In this document: positions 26,906 through 34,699 of the stretch, one piece after another
Position numbering within the stretch: position 1 is the stretch's first letter
Layout: each line of letters opens with the position of its first letter
Origin: Methanobacteriota archaeon
GTDB taxonomy: Archaea > Halobacteriota > Methanosarcinia > Methanosarcinales > Methanosarcinaceae
Reading direction: 5' to 3'
NCBI GenBank assembly: GCA_016841625.1
Contig: JAENYU010000003.1
Coordinates: forward strand, 123,073 to 182,475
DNA: 59,403 bases
Made by a program: the position numbers and the translations under genes
Notes under the pieces: generated by a model
The model's database searches: none
The model's input: only the letters and a program-made list of their open reading frames with translations
What the model was told of the DNA's origin: nothing

Positions 26906-26920
26906 AAAGGCTGAGAACCC

Positions 26921-27943
26921 ATGTCAGAAGACAGGCCTGAACTCAATGCTCAAAAAACATCATCCGGAGCAACAAAAAAAACAGGAGCAGGAAAAGATAC
27001 TTTTGAAAACGTTCTGCCCCTGGTAGACCCTTACGGGCGAAAGGTAACAGGGCTCCGCGTATCTATCACGGAGAGGTGCAACCTTACCTGCATGTACTGC
27101 CACCACGAAGGGGCAGAGGGCTGTACGAGGGGCTCCTCCGAAAAGGAGATGCCTCCTGAACTGATCTGCAGCATCGTCCACACGGCTGCAAAATTCGGGG
27201 TCCGCAAAGTCAAATTCTCAGGAGGAGAGCCCCTTCTCCGAAAGGATTTCGAGGAAATCCTGGCCTGTCTACCTTCCCTGAAGGAGGTCTCGGCAACTAC
27301 CAACGGCATCCTGCTAGCGAAACGCGCAAAGACCCTGAAAGCTGCAGGCCTGGACAGGGTAAACGTGAGCCTTGACTCCCTGGTCCCGGAAAGGTACGAG
27401 GCAATTACGGGAGCCCCACCGGGTACCCTGGAAAAGGTTCTGCAAGGGATCGACAGGGCAGTTGAAGCGGGCCTGACCCCTGTAAAGCTGAACATGGTGC
27501 TCCTGAGAGGCGTAAACGACGATGAGATCGACTCCATGATGGATTTCATCCGCCCCTACGGAGGACAGGTCATCCTGCAGCTGATCGAACTCATGGACAT
27601 AGACCCGGAACTCGCCCCTTACATGATCGATTCGGAATCCCTTAAAAAAACCCTGGCAAAGAGGGCAAAAGAAGTCAGGGTCCGGCACCTGCACCACCGG
27701 AAAAAGTACATGATCGACGGGGTGGAGGTGGAGTTCGTACAACCCATGGACAACTCCGAATTCTGCGCCAACTGCAGCAGGCTCAGGGTCACTGCAGACG
27801 GGAAATTAAAGCCCTGCCTGCTCGTAAACGACAACCTGGTAGACGCCATGGGAGCAGGAGACCAGGAAGAAATCGAAGAACTCCTGAGGCTTGCGGTAAA
27901 CCGGAGAAAACCGTACTACCGTAAGGAAATTTCGGTAGATTAA
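26921..27943 (+). CDS. moaA: GTP 3',8-cyclase (molybdenum cofactor biosynthesis protein A)
   Basis: MoaA is a radical SAM enzyme that rearranges GTP on the way to cyclic pyranopterin in molybdopterin synthesis, needed for formylmethanofuran dehydrogenases. The SAM cluster motif is CNLTCMYC (near residue 52-59), and the second cluster is held by FCANCSRLRVT plus a later Cys in LKPCLL. GGEPLL and the ATTNG motif are also present. The first 25-30 residues are an extra polar arm. The 340 residues are otherwise standard. Confidence 0.92.
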   Translation: MSEDRPELNAQKTSSGATKKTGAGKDTFENVLPLVDPYGRKVTGLRVSITERCNLTCMYCHHEGAEGCTRGSSEKEMPPELICSIVHTAAKFGVRKVKFSGGEPLLRKDFEEILACLPSLKEVSATTNGILLAKRAKTLKAAGLDRVNVSLDSLVPERYEAITGAPPGTLEKVLQGIDRAVEAGLTPVKLNMVLLRGVNDDEIDSMMDFIRPYGGQVILQLIELMDIDPELAPYMIDSESLKKTLAKRAKEVRVRHLHHRKKYMIDGVEVEFVQPMDNSEFCANCSRLRVTADGKLKPCLLVNDNLVDAMGAGDQEEIEELLRLAVNRRKPYYRKEISVD

Positions 27944-27992
27944 GTAGATTAAGTAGATTAAGTAGACGAAATGAAGTAGACGAAATGAAGTA
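27931..27992 (+). repeat. 9-16 bp tandem repeat across the moaA stop
   Basis: Copies of gtagattaa, then of gtagacgaaatgaa, begin in the last codons of moaA (GTAGAT-TAA) and run downstream. Confidence 0.85.
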
Positions 27993-28034
27993 GATTAATC
28001 AGAAGAGTAAACAGGATACTAAGGAGGAAGAAAC

Positions 28035-28205
28035 GTGAAAATCGAACTCGTAATTGATGGGAAGAAAGTTCCGATGAACGACTTTATAAGGAAAATCTTC
28101 ACCAATACCGTAGGGGCGATGGTGGAGTGCCTGCACGGAATCGACGAAAACTGGACAGAGATTTCGTTAAAAATAGAAAAGGACGGGGAAGGAGAAGAAT
28201 CCTGA
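28035..28205 (+). CDS. Small conserved-looking protein, function unknown
   Basis: A 56-residue gene starting with GTG behind a strong AAGGAGG. The sequence MKIELVIDGKKVPMNDF and the AMVECLHGIDENWTEISLKI part look like a compact alpha/beta fold with an acidic end. No cysteine pair or membrane segment. I do not recognise a named family. It follows moaA by about 90 bases and may share its transcript. Confidence 0.7.
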   Translation: MKIELVIDGKKVPMNDFIRKIFTNTVGAMVECLHGIDENWTEISLKIEKDGEGEES

Positions 28206-28369
28206 GTTATGGATTTGACTCCCCACTGTACTTCCGCTTTTTCTGACTTATCTAATTTTCCGGACTCACGGACGTCCAATTTTTCTGATTTATCCAGGTT
28301 CTCGGACTTACCTAATTTTTCAGATTAATCTCATTTTCAGGGACACCTAAGTTTTCAGACTTGCCTGAT

Positions 28370-29170
28370 TCAAAAATACTTCTCAAGCTCTGAAAACTCG
28401 ATAGGGGCTGTCGAATCCAGGGATATGGGAGTTATTGAGATGTGTTCTTTTTGCATCAGGGCATGCACGTCTGTCCCTTCTGCTTCTTCCTTTATCAGGT
28501 CTCCTGCGATCCAGTAGTAGGGCCTGCCGCGGGGATCGTGCCGCTCTTCCACGGCGGTTTTGAAAACCTTCCGGGCAAGCCGGGTGATTTCTATTGGGGT
28601 GTCCTCTTCGGCGTGGTAGGGGACGTTGACGTTCAGGAGGTCCACGGAATCGGGCATGCCATGTTTGAGGACGTTTCTGGCAATTCTGTTTACGACCTTT
28701 ATTGCAACTTCGAAGCGTTCCCTGTGGTAGTCCCTGGGGTCGTCGAATTTTTCCCCTTCCTCCAGGACCTGGATGGACGCAGCTATTGCCGGAACACCGT
28801 AGCTTGCGGCTTCAAGGGCCCCTCCGATAGTCCCGGAAGTCGTGATCGTATCCGTACTGATGTTTTCCCCGATATTGAAACCTGAAAGGATGAGGTCCGG
28901 CATCGCCTTCATTATAGTAAAAATTCCGAGAATAACCGAGTCTGTGGGAGTACCGCCAACGGCATGGGCAGTGATACCTCCAATATCCGTTTTCGTGATT
29001 CGTAGGGGTTCAAAAATAGAGATCGAACGTCCGACCCCGCTCTGCTGCATAGCAGGGGCTGAGATGGTGACTTCCCCGAGGTCTGCAACGCTTTCATAGG
29101 CAGCTTTGAGACCCGTAGAATAAACACCATCATCATTTGTAACAAGAATTTTGGGGGACATTAGCTTCAC
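28370..29170 (-). CDS. surE: 5'-nucleotidase SurE
   Basis: SurE is a metal-dependent 5'/3'-nucleotidase acting on nucleoside monophosphates. The active-site motif KILVTNDDG is near the N-terminus, SGFNIGENIS and GTIGGALEAA follow, and RGRPYYW is in the C-terminal half. 266 residues is normal. The start may be GTG at 29170 or ATG at 29161; both are close to weak ribosome binding sites. Convergent with the 28035 gene across an imperfect, T-rich repeat tract (28230-28369). Confidence 0.92.
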   Translation of the reverse strand: MKLMSPKILVTNDDGVYSTGLKAAYESVADLGEVTISAPAMQQSGVGRSISIFEPLRITKTDIGGITAHAVGGTPTDSVILGIFTIMKAMPDLILSGFNIGENISTDTITTSGTIGGALEAASYGVPAIAASIQVLEEGEKFDDPRDYHRERFEVAIKVVNRIARNVLKHGMPDSVDLLNVNVPYHAEEDTPIEITRLARKVFKTAVEERHDPRGRPYYWIAGDLIKEEAEGTDVHALMQKEHISITPISLDSTAPIEFSELEKYF

Positions 29171-29745
29171 TCTTAAGTTTCCTGATGATTTAAAATTAAT
29201 GGAGGGGAACCCCCCTGAAAAAACGCAAATAAAAAGGGATGTGAAAGGAACTTCTTCAAAGGAATATTTTTCATTTAAATAATATTATAAAAACAAGGAT
29301 AATATATATGGAACTATATATATAATATCTAAAAAGGTATTGCGGGGGTGGGAACAAAAAAGTGCCCGCTATGAAAGAGAAAAGAATGGCGTCGGGAAAG
29401 TAGCCGGGAAAATGACCGGAAGGATTCAGAAAGGCAACATTCCGGGAACTAACATTCCAGAAGATAAGGTTCGAATCGTGATTTATTTTCCTAATTATCT
29501 GCAGTGAAGAGTGCCTACTATGAGCTTTTCACATTGCTGGTAGTCTTTATAACCTCCATTCGAAGAACAGAATCAAAACAGGAATGGAATCAAAGAGCAG
29601 ATTCGATTCAAGAAAACAGGATTCGACGAGCAAAAAAGGATTCAAGAAACCATTGATTGAAGAAACCGCAGATTGAAAAACGATTAATTAAAGAAACCAT
29701 TACTCAACAAAAACCTAAAGAAGTTAAGTCAGGGAGCTGATCCCA
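29171..29745. other. Gene-free divergent region surE / acetate transporter
   Basis: No supported gene. TATA-like tracts occur at 29300-29330 (gaactatatatataatatc) and at about 29544 (ctttataac). If the first is used, the transporter mRNA would have a leader of nearly 400 bases; the second gives about 180. Degenerate gattcaagaaac-type repeats fill 29575-29700. Confidence 0.45.
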
Positions 29746-30330
29746 ATGACAGAAACACAAGAAGTGATGACAGAGATAAAGGACATGACTGCAAACCCAT
29801 CACCTTTAGGGTTTACGGGGCTTGGGCTTGCTGCAGCCCTCCTGAGCCTGAGTTACATAGGGCTTTTTCCTGTGGATTCGATGATCGTGTCCATGGCAAT
29901 TTTCCTGGGAGGCTTTGCCCAGGTCTTTGCGGGCATCATGGCCTGGAAGAAGGGAAGTGTTTTCGGAGGCACTGCATTTTGCGCATTCGGTCTGTTCTGG
30001 TTCTCCCTTGCAGGACTTATACTCCTGCCCGCAGCAGGCCTGATTGATGCACCGACCCCGATATCGGTTGCATCCTACCTCTTCTTCTGGGGAATGTACA
30101 CCTTCGTTATGCTCATAGCCACCCTGAAACTGGGCAGCAAAGCCATAACGTTCGTTTTTGTGACCCTGTTTATGTTGTTCATACTGCTGGCAATCGTAAA
30201 CGCCACAGGTAACGCAGGTTTGCTAGTAATAGCCGGCTATGTGGGGCTCATCATGGCCCTGGGGTCCCTGTACACAGCCCTTGCGATAGTGCTAAACGAT
30301 GCATACGGAAAAACGGTTGCCCCGGTCTGA
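29746..30330 (+). CDS. Acetate transporter, AceTr (GPR1/FUN34/YaaH) family
   Basis: The 194-residue protein has six hydrophobic helices and the family signature near the first, NPSPLGFTGLGLAAALLSL. Family members carry acetate and related monocarboxylates, often with protons. A polar N-terminal arm of about 16 residues precedes the core. In an acetate-using methanogen this fits uptake or export of acetate. Monocistronic, with a long upstream region and a 28-bp tandem repeat just downstream. Confidence 0.88.
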   Translation: MTETQEVMTEIKDMTANPSPLGFTGLGLAAALLSLSYIGLFPVDSMIVSMAIFLGGFAQVFAGIMAWKKGSVFGGTAFCAFGLFWFSLAGLILLPAAGLIDAPTPISVASYLFFWGMYTFVMLIATLKLGSKAITFVFVTLFMLFILLAIVNATGNAGLLVIAGYVGLIMALGSLYTALAIVLNDAYGKTVAPV

Positions 30331-30379
30331 GGGAAATACCGGAAAGGCAATCTGAAGGATAAAAAGGAAAAGGCAGCAA

Positions 30380-30458
30380 GATAGAGACATCAACGTAAAG
30401 ATAGCAATATACAGATATCAACGTAAAGATAGCAATATACAGATATCAACGTAAAGGC
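30380..30458 (+). repeat. 28-bp tandem repeat, about 2.8 copies
   Basis: Unit agcaatatacagatatcaac followed by gtaaagat; starts about 50 bases after the transporter stop. Confidence 0.9.
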
Positions 30459-30525
30459 AAGAAATACACAAAAGTTAAAGTAAAAACAAAATCAAAAATA
30501 AAAAATTAAAGAGAAATGCGAAATT

Positions 30526-30570
30526 TCAAGGCTGTTTCTTTAGCGTTTGCTGAGCCTTGAACTCTTTTTT
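30526..30570 (+). terminator. Strong hairpin with T-run, possible end of an RNA
   Basis: TCAAGGCT (30526-30533) pairs perfectly with AGCCTTGA (30553-30560) and is followed by actctttttt. It lies about 200 bases after the transporter stop, so it could terminate that mRNA or a separate short RNA. Confidence 0.4.
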
Positions 30571-30696
30571 ACAATAAATGTTCAAATCGTCCCTGAAGCA
30601 TTCCTTAAACCATGATCGGTAGAGAGAATAAATAATCCCCACAAAAATATAAAAGGGGAAATTTAGGGAATGATGTGAATTCGATATAATCGCGGC

Positions 30697-30870
30697 TTAA
30701 AAAATTGTCTTAACCGCATAATCATAGAGGTGATACAGACTCAAAGATATCATTATCACCTTTATTGCCAGAAATTCGAGGCTGTGGAGCGATTCCACAA
30801 CCAGTTCCATACTTAATTCTCTTTCTTCAACGATAAGTTTTACAATTTCTCTTAAACTTCTTTCCAACAT
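30697..30870 (-). CDS. Possible small membrane-associated protein
   Basis: A 57-residue frame from ATG at 30870 (GGGGT seven bases upstream) with a charged first half and a hydrophobic second half, LEFLAIKVIMISLSLYHLY. In-frame starts at 30879 and 30897 are possible. A TATA-like catataaaat lies near 31070. I do not recognise it and it may not be a gene. Confidence 0.35.
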   Translation of the reverse strand: MLERSLREIVKLIVEERELSMELVVESLHSLEFLAIKVIMISLSLYHLYDYAVKTIF

Positions 30871-30897
30871 TTCAATCATACCCCACTGATAACACAT

Positions 30898-31449
30898 ACC
30901 TACAAAGTATTCGCATACCCATTTAACAAATACTCATAAAGTATTCTATTATCAATACTGCCCTGAAAAGGCATCTTCAATTGAAAACATCCTTTTCTCA
31001 CCCCCGTAGCATCTAGCTTTACATATCGATCGTATTAATAAATTTTGGGTTAATACAAAATATTTTATATGAGTGCATTAATGATGCTCTGGCCCTCCAA
31101 TCCACATATAAACCATCCAGGCAGGAAGTAGAAGCCGAACATGAAAAGTAAAGAATGGCGGGGCATAGGGTTTGAAAAGAAGATTTGAACAAAAAAACAA
31201 CTTCAAGAGCGGTGTTAAGTAGTTACCGTTAATTCTTCATGTCCTTTCGGGCTGAGCCGAAAAAACCCTGAAATTCCGGAAAAAAGAGCTTAAAAAAGCC
31301 TTTAAGAATCAAAAATAAACAAAACACTTGCCTTTTATCATGCTGTATTTATTTTTAAACTGCCAGCTTAGCTTCCGGAAAAACTGTCAAAAAATTAAAG
31401 GATTCTTCCGGATTCTCAAGGTAAAAAGGCAAAACAGGTTTCAATCTAT
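30898..31449. other. Gene-free left flank of accessory island
   Basis: AT-rich, no supported gene. At about 31250-31330 a degenerate match to the downstream flank of the composite repeat is seen (gccgaaaaaaccctgaaatt, then gagctt and aagaatc in the same order). Confidence 0.4.
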
Positions 31450-31572
31450 CAAATACTTGTCTCGAAAACCGGGGAAAAGCCTGTGAATCCGAAAAAACAA
31501 AAGCTGAGGCAACATTAATAGCCGTTTCCCTTCTGTCTACCCCCGCGCCCTGGCGCGGCCCGAGCAAGAATA
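31450..31572 (+). repeat. Composite repeat, copy A (partial)
   Basis: Shares with copy C the upstream cttgtctcgaaaac and with all copies caacattaatagccgt and the GC hairpin CCGCGCC-CT-GGCGCGG (31543-31558) followed by cccgagca. It lacks the other two hairpins. Confidence 0.85.
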
Positions 31573-31642
31573 TAGGCAACATCACCTGGCACAAATGTCG
31601 AGCTTCCAAAAAGTATTTATGAAAATTTAAAACATTATTTTC

Positions 31643-32446
31643 ATGAAAAACGGAACCCTCGACCGCCCCTTTTCATTAAAAGTCTATTTGCTAATTATCT
31701 TTGCTCTTTCCTGGCCTTTTCAGATCGCTTACCCATTTTTAGGAGAAGCCTTCAGACCTCTCCTTTTAATATCAATGATCATGGTTGCTGTAGGCACTTA
31801 TATTGCCGGCAAGTTTGTATTTCATGATGGATTTGAAAATGCCGGCTGGCAGTGGGGCAGGCCCAGGCATTATGTATACGCTCTTGCACTGGCACTATTT
31901 TTGTGGGTTTTCCCGAGAGTAATTGAACAGCTGCTGGGAATTTATGAAGCTCCTCAAGATCTAAGCCCAACAACCATTCTGGCTGAGTTTTTACTTAGCT
32001 TTACAATCACGCTTATTCCGGCTTTTGGGGAAGAGTTCGGCTGGCGTGGATATCTGCTGCCTCGCTTATTTGCGCGATACAGTACCCGCCGAGCATTACT
32101 TTTTCATGGCTTTATCACCTGGGTCTGGCACCTGCCGGTTTTAGTTGTGATGGGAATACAAATGACGGGCAATCCTCTTGTTTCAGTGCCGCTTGTCATG
32201 CTTGTCAGTTTAATACCGACAGTCATGCACGCAGTTGTATTCGCCTACATCTGGTCAAGCACGCAAAGTTTAGCTGTAGTGACTGTGTATCACGCCGCAT
32301 TCGATGAAGTTCGTGATACCCTTGAAGGATCGGTCGGGTTAGGTCCGCTTTCACAAAACTGGCAAATGCTGATCCTGACCATTTTGGGAGTTGCACTATT
32401 GTGGAAAGCAAAATGGAAAACGAAATGCGAAAACTCCCTATCATGA
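31643..32446 (+). CDS. CPBP-family intramembrane metalloprotease
   Basis: The 267-residue protein has about seven membrane helices and the CPBP (CAAX protease / bacteriocin-processing) motifs: EE-x3-R in GEEFGWRGYLLPRL, FHGFITWVWHLP, and a late HAAFDE. The family includes prenyl-protein proteases, bacteriocin immunity and membrane regulators; the role here is unknown. It sits between repeat copies A and B in the AT-rich island, its neighbours are defence-type genes, and it may be horizontally acquired. The ATG at 31643 lacks a strong ribosome binding site. Confidence 0.85.
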   Translation: MKNGTLDRPFSLKVYLLIIFALSWPFQIAYPFLGEAFRPLLLISMIMVAVGTYIAGKFVFHDGFENAGWQWGRPRHYVYALALALFLWVFPRVIEQLLGIYEAPQDLSPTTILAEFLLSFTITLIPAFGEEFGWRGYLLPRLFARYSTRRALLFHGFITWVWHLPVLVVMGIQMTGNPLVSVPLVMLVSLIPTVMHAVVFAYIWSSTQSLAVVTVYHAAFDEVRDTLEGSVGLGPLSQNWQMLILTILGVALLWKAKWKTKCENSLS

Positions 32447-32482
32447 CCTTAGTAAAGGTAAAACCCGCGGGCAAATTATGCA

Positions 32483-32712
32483 GAGATTTACAACTTTATT
32501 TTTATATTTCACCTGCGGGTGCCAGGAGCAAACCGACGTAACGTTCAAAATATGAGCGCTTGAAGTATGAGATTCCAGGGTAGGGAGAGTTTCAAACTCA
32601 ATGACTCAAAAACGGAGCAACTTTAATAGCCGTCTCACGTCTGTCTTTCCCCGCGCCTCGGCGCGGCCCGAGCAGGAAAAAACCTGAAATGAAAAAGAAA
32701 AGAACAAAACGG
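32483..32712 (+). repeat. Composite repeat, copy B (partial)
   Basis: Contains the ttacaactttatt segment, the tgccaggagcaa loop, gaagtatgagattccagg and tttcaaactcaatgactcaa, then the GC hairpin CCGCGCC-TC-GGCGCGG (32651-32666) inside a TTTCC/GGAAA outer pair. The CCGGTCAG hairpin is absent. Confidence 0.88.
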
Positions 32713-32729
32713 CGATTTAAGAAGAAGCC

Positions 32730-33086
32730 TCATCCTTCATGGCTTTTCTCTTCCTTGAGAACTTGCCTTACATTTGTTTCCAGGGAATTGAGCCTGTACT
32801 TTATGACATCCCAGACAATATCAAGGTCAATTCCAGAGTAATCATGAATCAAGATATTTCGCAAGCCCACAATTTTTTTCCATTCTATTTCCGGATATTT
32901 AGCGCGGATTTCAGGGGCAATATGTCCAGCAGCTTCTCCTATTACCTCAAGATTCCTGATTACCGCATCTATTAGCATTTCATTTTCCAAAAACTCGTCA
33001 AAGGAAGAATCACCCAGGTATTTTCGAATTTTTTCAATCGATTCAAGAATGTCCTCTAAATAAAGAACAGGACTTTTCTCAGGCAT
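32730..33086 (-). CDS. hepT: HepT-like HEPN toxin (DUF86)
   Basis: HEPN-domain RNase toxin of the MntA/HepT type II/VII toxin-antitoxin family. The catalytic R-x4-H motif is RNILIHDY. The helical body LEDILESIEKIRKYL and DAVIRNLEVIGEAA is typical. The ATG at 33086 overlaps the mntA stop by eight bases and gives 118 residues; an upstream TTG at 33092 is also in frame. Co-transcribed with its antitoxin. Confidence 0.88.
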   Translation of the reverse strand: MPEKSPVLYLEDILESIEKIRKYLGDSSFDEFLENEMLIDAVIRNLEVIGEAAGHIAPEIRAKYPEIEWKKIVGLRNILIHDYSGIDLDIVWDVIKYRLNSLETNVRQVLKEEKSHEG

Positions 33087-33363
33087 ACACAACTTCCTTC
33101 ATGATGATATCCTTGAGTTGTCTCTTGAGTGCTTTTTCAGTAACGAGGTCAACTTCCCTGCCAAATAAGTCTTCCAGGTAAAACTTCAGATCCATATAAT
33201 TATCGAATGTTTTCTGACCCTCTTCAAACTCCACGAGTACGTCAAGATCACTATCTTCCCTTTCCTCCCCCCTCGCAAAAGAGCCGAATATCCCGATCCT
33301 TTTTACTCCGAATTTCTGCCGTATAAGTTTCTCGTGCTCCTTCAAAGTCGAGATAGCATCCAT
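33079..33363 (-). CDS. mntA: MntA-like minimal nucleotidyltransferase antitoxin
   Basis: The 94-residue protein has the DNA polymerase beta-type motif GSFARG (27-32) followed by D39-x-D41 (SDLDVLV), as in MNT antitoxins that AMPylate HepT to silence it. It is the first gene of the two-gene operon. It lies between composite repeat copies B and C, the start of copy C being just upstream, so its promoter may lie in the repeat. Confidence 0.9.
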   Translation of the reverse strand: MDAISTLKEHEKLIRQKFGVKRIGIFGSFARGEEREDSDLDVLVEFEEGQKTFDNYMDLKFYLEDLFGREVDLVTEKALKRQLKDIIMKEVVYA

Positions 33364-33387
33364 AATTAGTACTCGGCATCAATCTTT

Positions 33388-33834
33388 TAAATATTTGTCT
33401 CGAAAAACCGGAAAAGGAGAACATTTGGATCAGGAATCAAAAAACCGGGACAACATTAATAGCCGTCTACAGTTTGTCTTTCCCCGCGCCTCGGCGCGGC
33501 CCGAGCAGGAAAAACTCTGAAGTATAAGAGAAAAGAGCTCAAAGAGGACTTCAAGAATCGAAAACATGGGAAACAATTCCAAAATTATACATTTTAGTCT
33601 TCAAAATACATTTATGGAAAAGCCGGTCAGCAAGCTGACCGGTGAGAGCCCCGGTACCTAGAAAGCAGATCAAAAAAGGTTTCTTGGGATTTTTGCCCAA
33701 TTTTTACAACTCTATTATTATATTTCGTTGGGGACGCCAGAACCAACCCCACGAAACATTCAAAGTATGAGCACTTGAAGTATGAGATTCCAGGGCAGGG
33801 AGAGTTTCAAACTCAATGACTCAAAAAACAGAGC
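33388..33834 (+). repeat. Composite repeat, copy C
   Basis: Full-length unit with, in order: cttgtctcg-like flank, acattaatagccgt, hairpin CCGCGCC-TC-GGCGCGG (33484-33499), hairpin CCGGTCAG-CAAG-CTGACCGG (33623-33642), a third possible hairpin gttgggg/ccccac (33727-33754) and the gagattccaggg and tttcaaactcaatgactc segments that lead into copy D. Confidence 0.92.
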
Positions 33835-34210
33835 AACATTAATAGCCATCTTCCGTCTGTTTTTCCCCGCGCTTCAGCGCGGCCCGAGCAGGAAAAACTC
33901 TGAAATACAAAAGAAAAAGCTCAATTACGTCATCAGGAATCAAAAACAGGGGAAGCGATTCCAAAATCGTCCCTTGCATTTTTTTCTGAACATTTCGCCC
34001 CACAGCCGGATTCATTTCTTGTTCATTAAAATACAATTTATGGGAAAAGCCGGTCAGCAAGCTGACCGGTGAGAGTGCCGGTACCTATGAAGCAGATCCA
34101 AAAAAAGTTTCCGGGGATAACTAAGCAGGGACAATTTGCCCGATTTTTACAACTCTATTATTATATTTCGCCCGGGGGACGCCAGAACCAACCCCACGCA
34201 ACATTCAACA
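33835..34210 (+). repeat. Composite repeat, copy D
   Basis: Follows copy C head to tail. Its GC hairpin is CCGCGCT-TC-AGCGCGG (33867-33882), in which the innermost C-G pair of copies B and C is replaced by T-A, keeping the stem. The CCGGTCAG hairpin (34050-34069) is identical to copy C, and the third GGGG/CCCC segment is present. About 44 extra bases separate hairpins one and two. The rest of the stretch to 34235 holds no gene. Confidence 0.92.
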
Positions 34211-34235
34211 AAAGCACCCCCAAAAAAAGAACCTT

Positions 34236-34649
34236 TTAACCCTCTGCCTCGATCGCTTCGACAACCCGCCTGCAAACCCTATCCATCAGTACCCAGTAAT
34301 CCCTTATCTGGTGATAGATCTCTTCTGCGACTTTCTCAAAGTTAGCACGCTCGGTAATATTCTCAATCTCCTCCCTCTGATCGATCATCTCAAGTGCCTG
34401 CACCGTTTCTTCTTCATCCATAAGCCCGACCTTGAACGCCATCCTCATGCAGGGCTTCGATAAATCGCATACTAATCCTTCATGGACGCAGAGGTAGTCT
34501 TTCAGGAGCTTGCTGAAGATTTCGACGCTGCGGTTGAATCTGAGAAGAGCGGCGTCTCGGATAATTGGGGAGTAGGGTTCGGAGAGGATTTCTTGGAAGG
34601 AGGATAGGGATTTTGTTGTGAGTTCGAGTTTGAGGTTCAGGTTTTGCAT
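34236..34649 (-). CDS. HEPN-fold nucleotidyltransferase-substrate-binding protein, orphan
   Basis: The 137-residue protein resembles the HI0074 / nucleotidyltransferase substrate-binding family: LELTTKSLSSFQEIL, IIRDAALLRFNRSVEIFSKLLKDYL, MRMAFKVGLMDEEE, and EKVAEEIYHQIRDYW. These normally pair with an MNT protein. Here the usual RN-x3-H-x-Y segment is replaced by QREEIENITERANF, so the catalytic-type histidine is missing, and no MNT gene adjoins it. Probably a degenerate or orphan toxin-antitoxin component. It runs in the same direction as the hepT-mntA pair, about 0.9 kb away. Confidence 0.7.
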   Translation of the reverse strand: MQNLNLKLELTTKSLSSFQEILSEPYSPIIRDAALLRFNRSVEIFSKLLKDYLCVHEGLVCDLSKPCMRMAFKVGLMDEEETVQALEMIDQREEIENITERANFEKVAEEIYHQIRDYWVLMDRVCRRVVEAIEAEG

Positions 34650-34699
34650 TGATTGTTCTTTGATGTCTGGTTGCTTAAAATTATCTGAACTTTCTGAAA

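Noticed and set aside
29455-29490. ggttcgaatc, a tRNA T-loop-like string
   Set aside because: No acceptor, D or anticodon arms can be folded around it; no tRNA is present.
31355-31609. 84-residue minus-strand frame
   Set aside because: It is an antisense reading through composite repeat copy A with no start signals.
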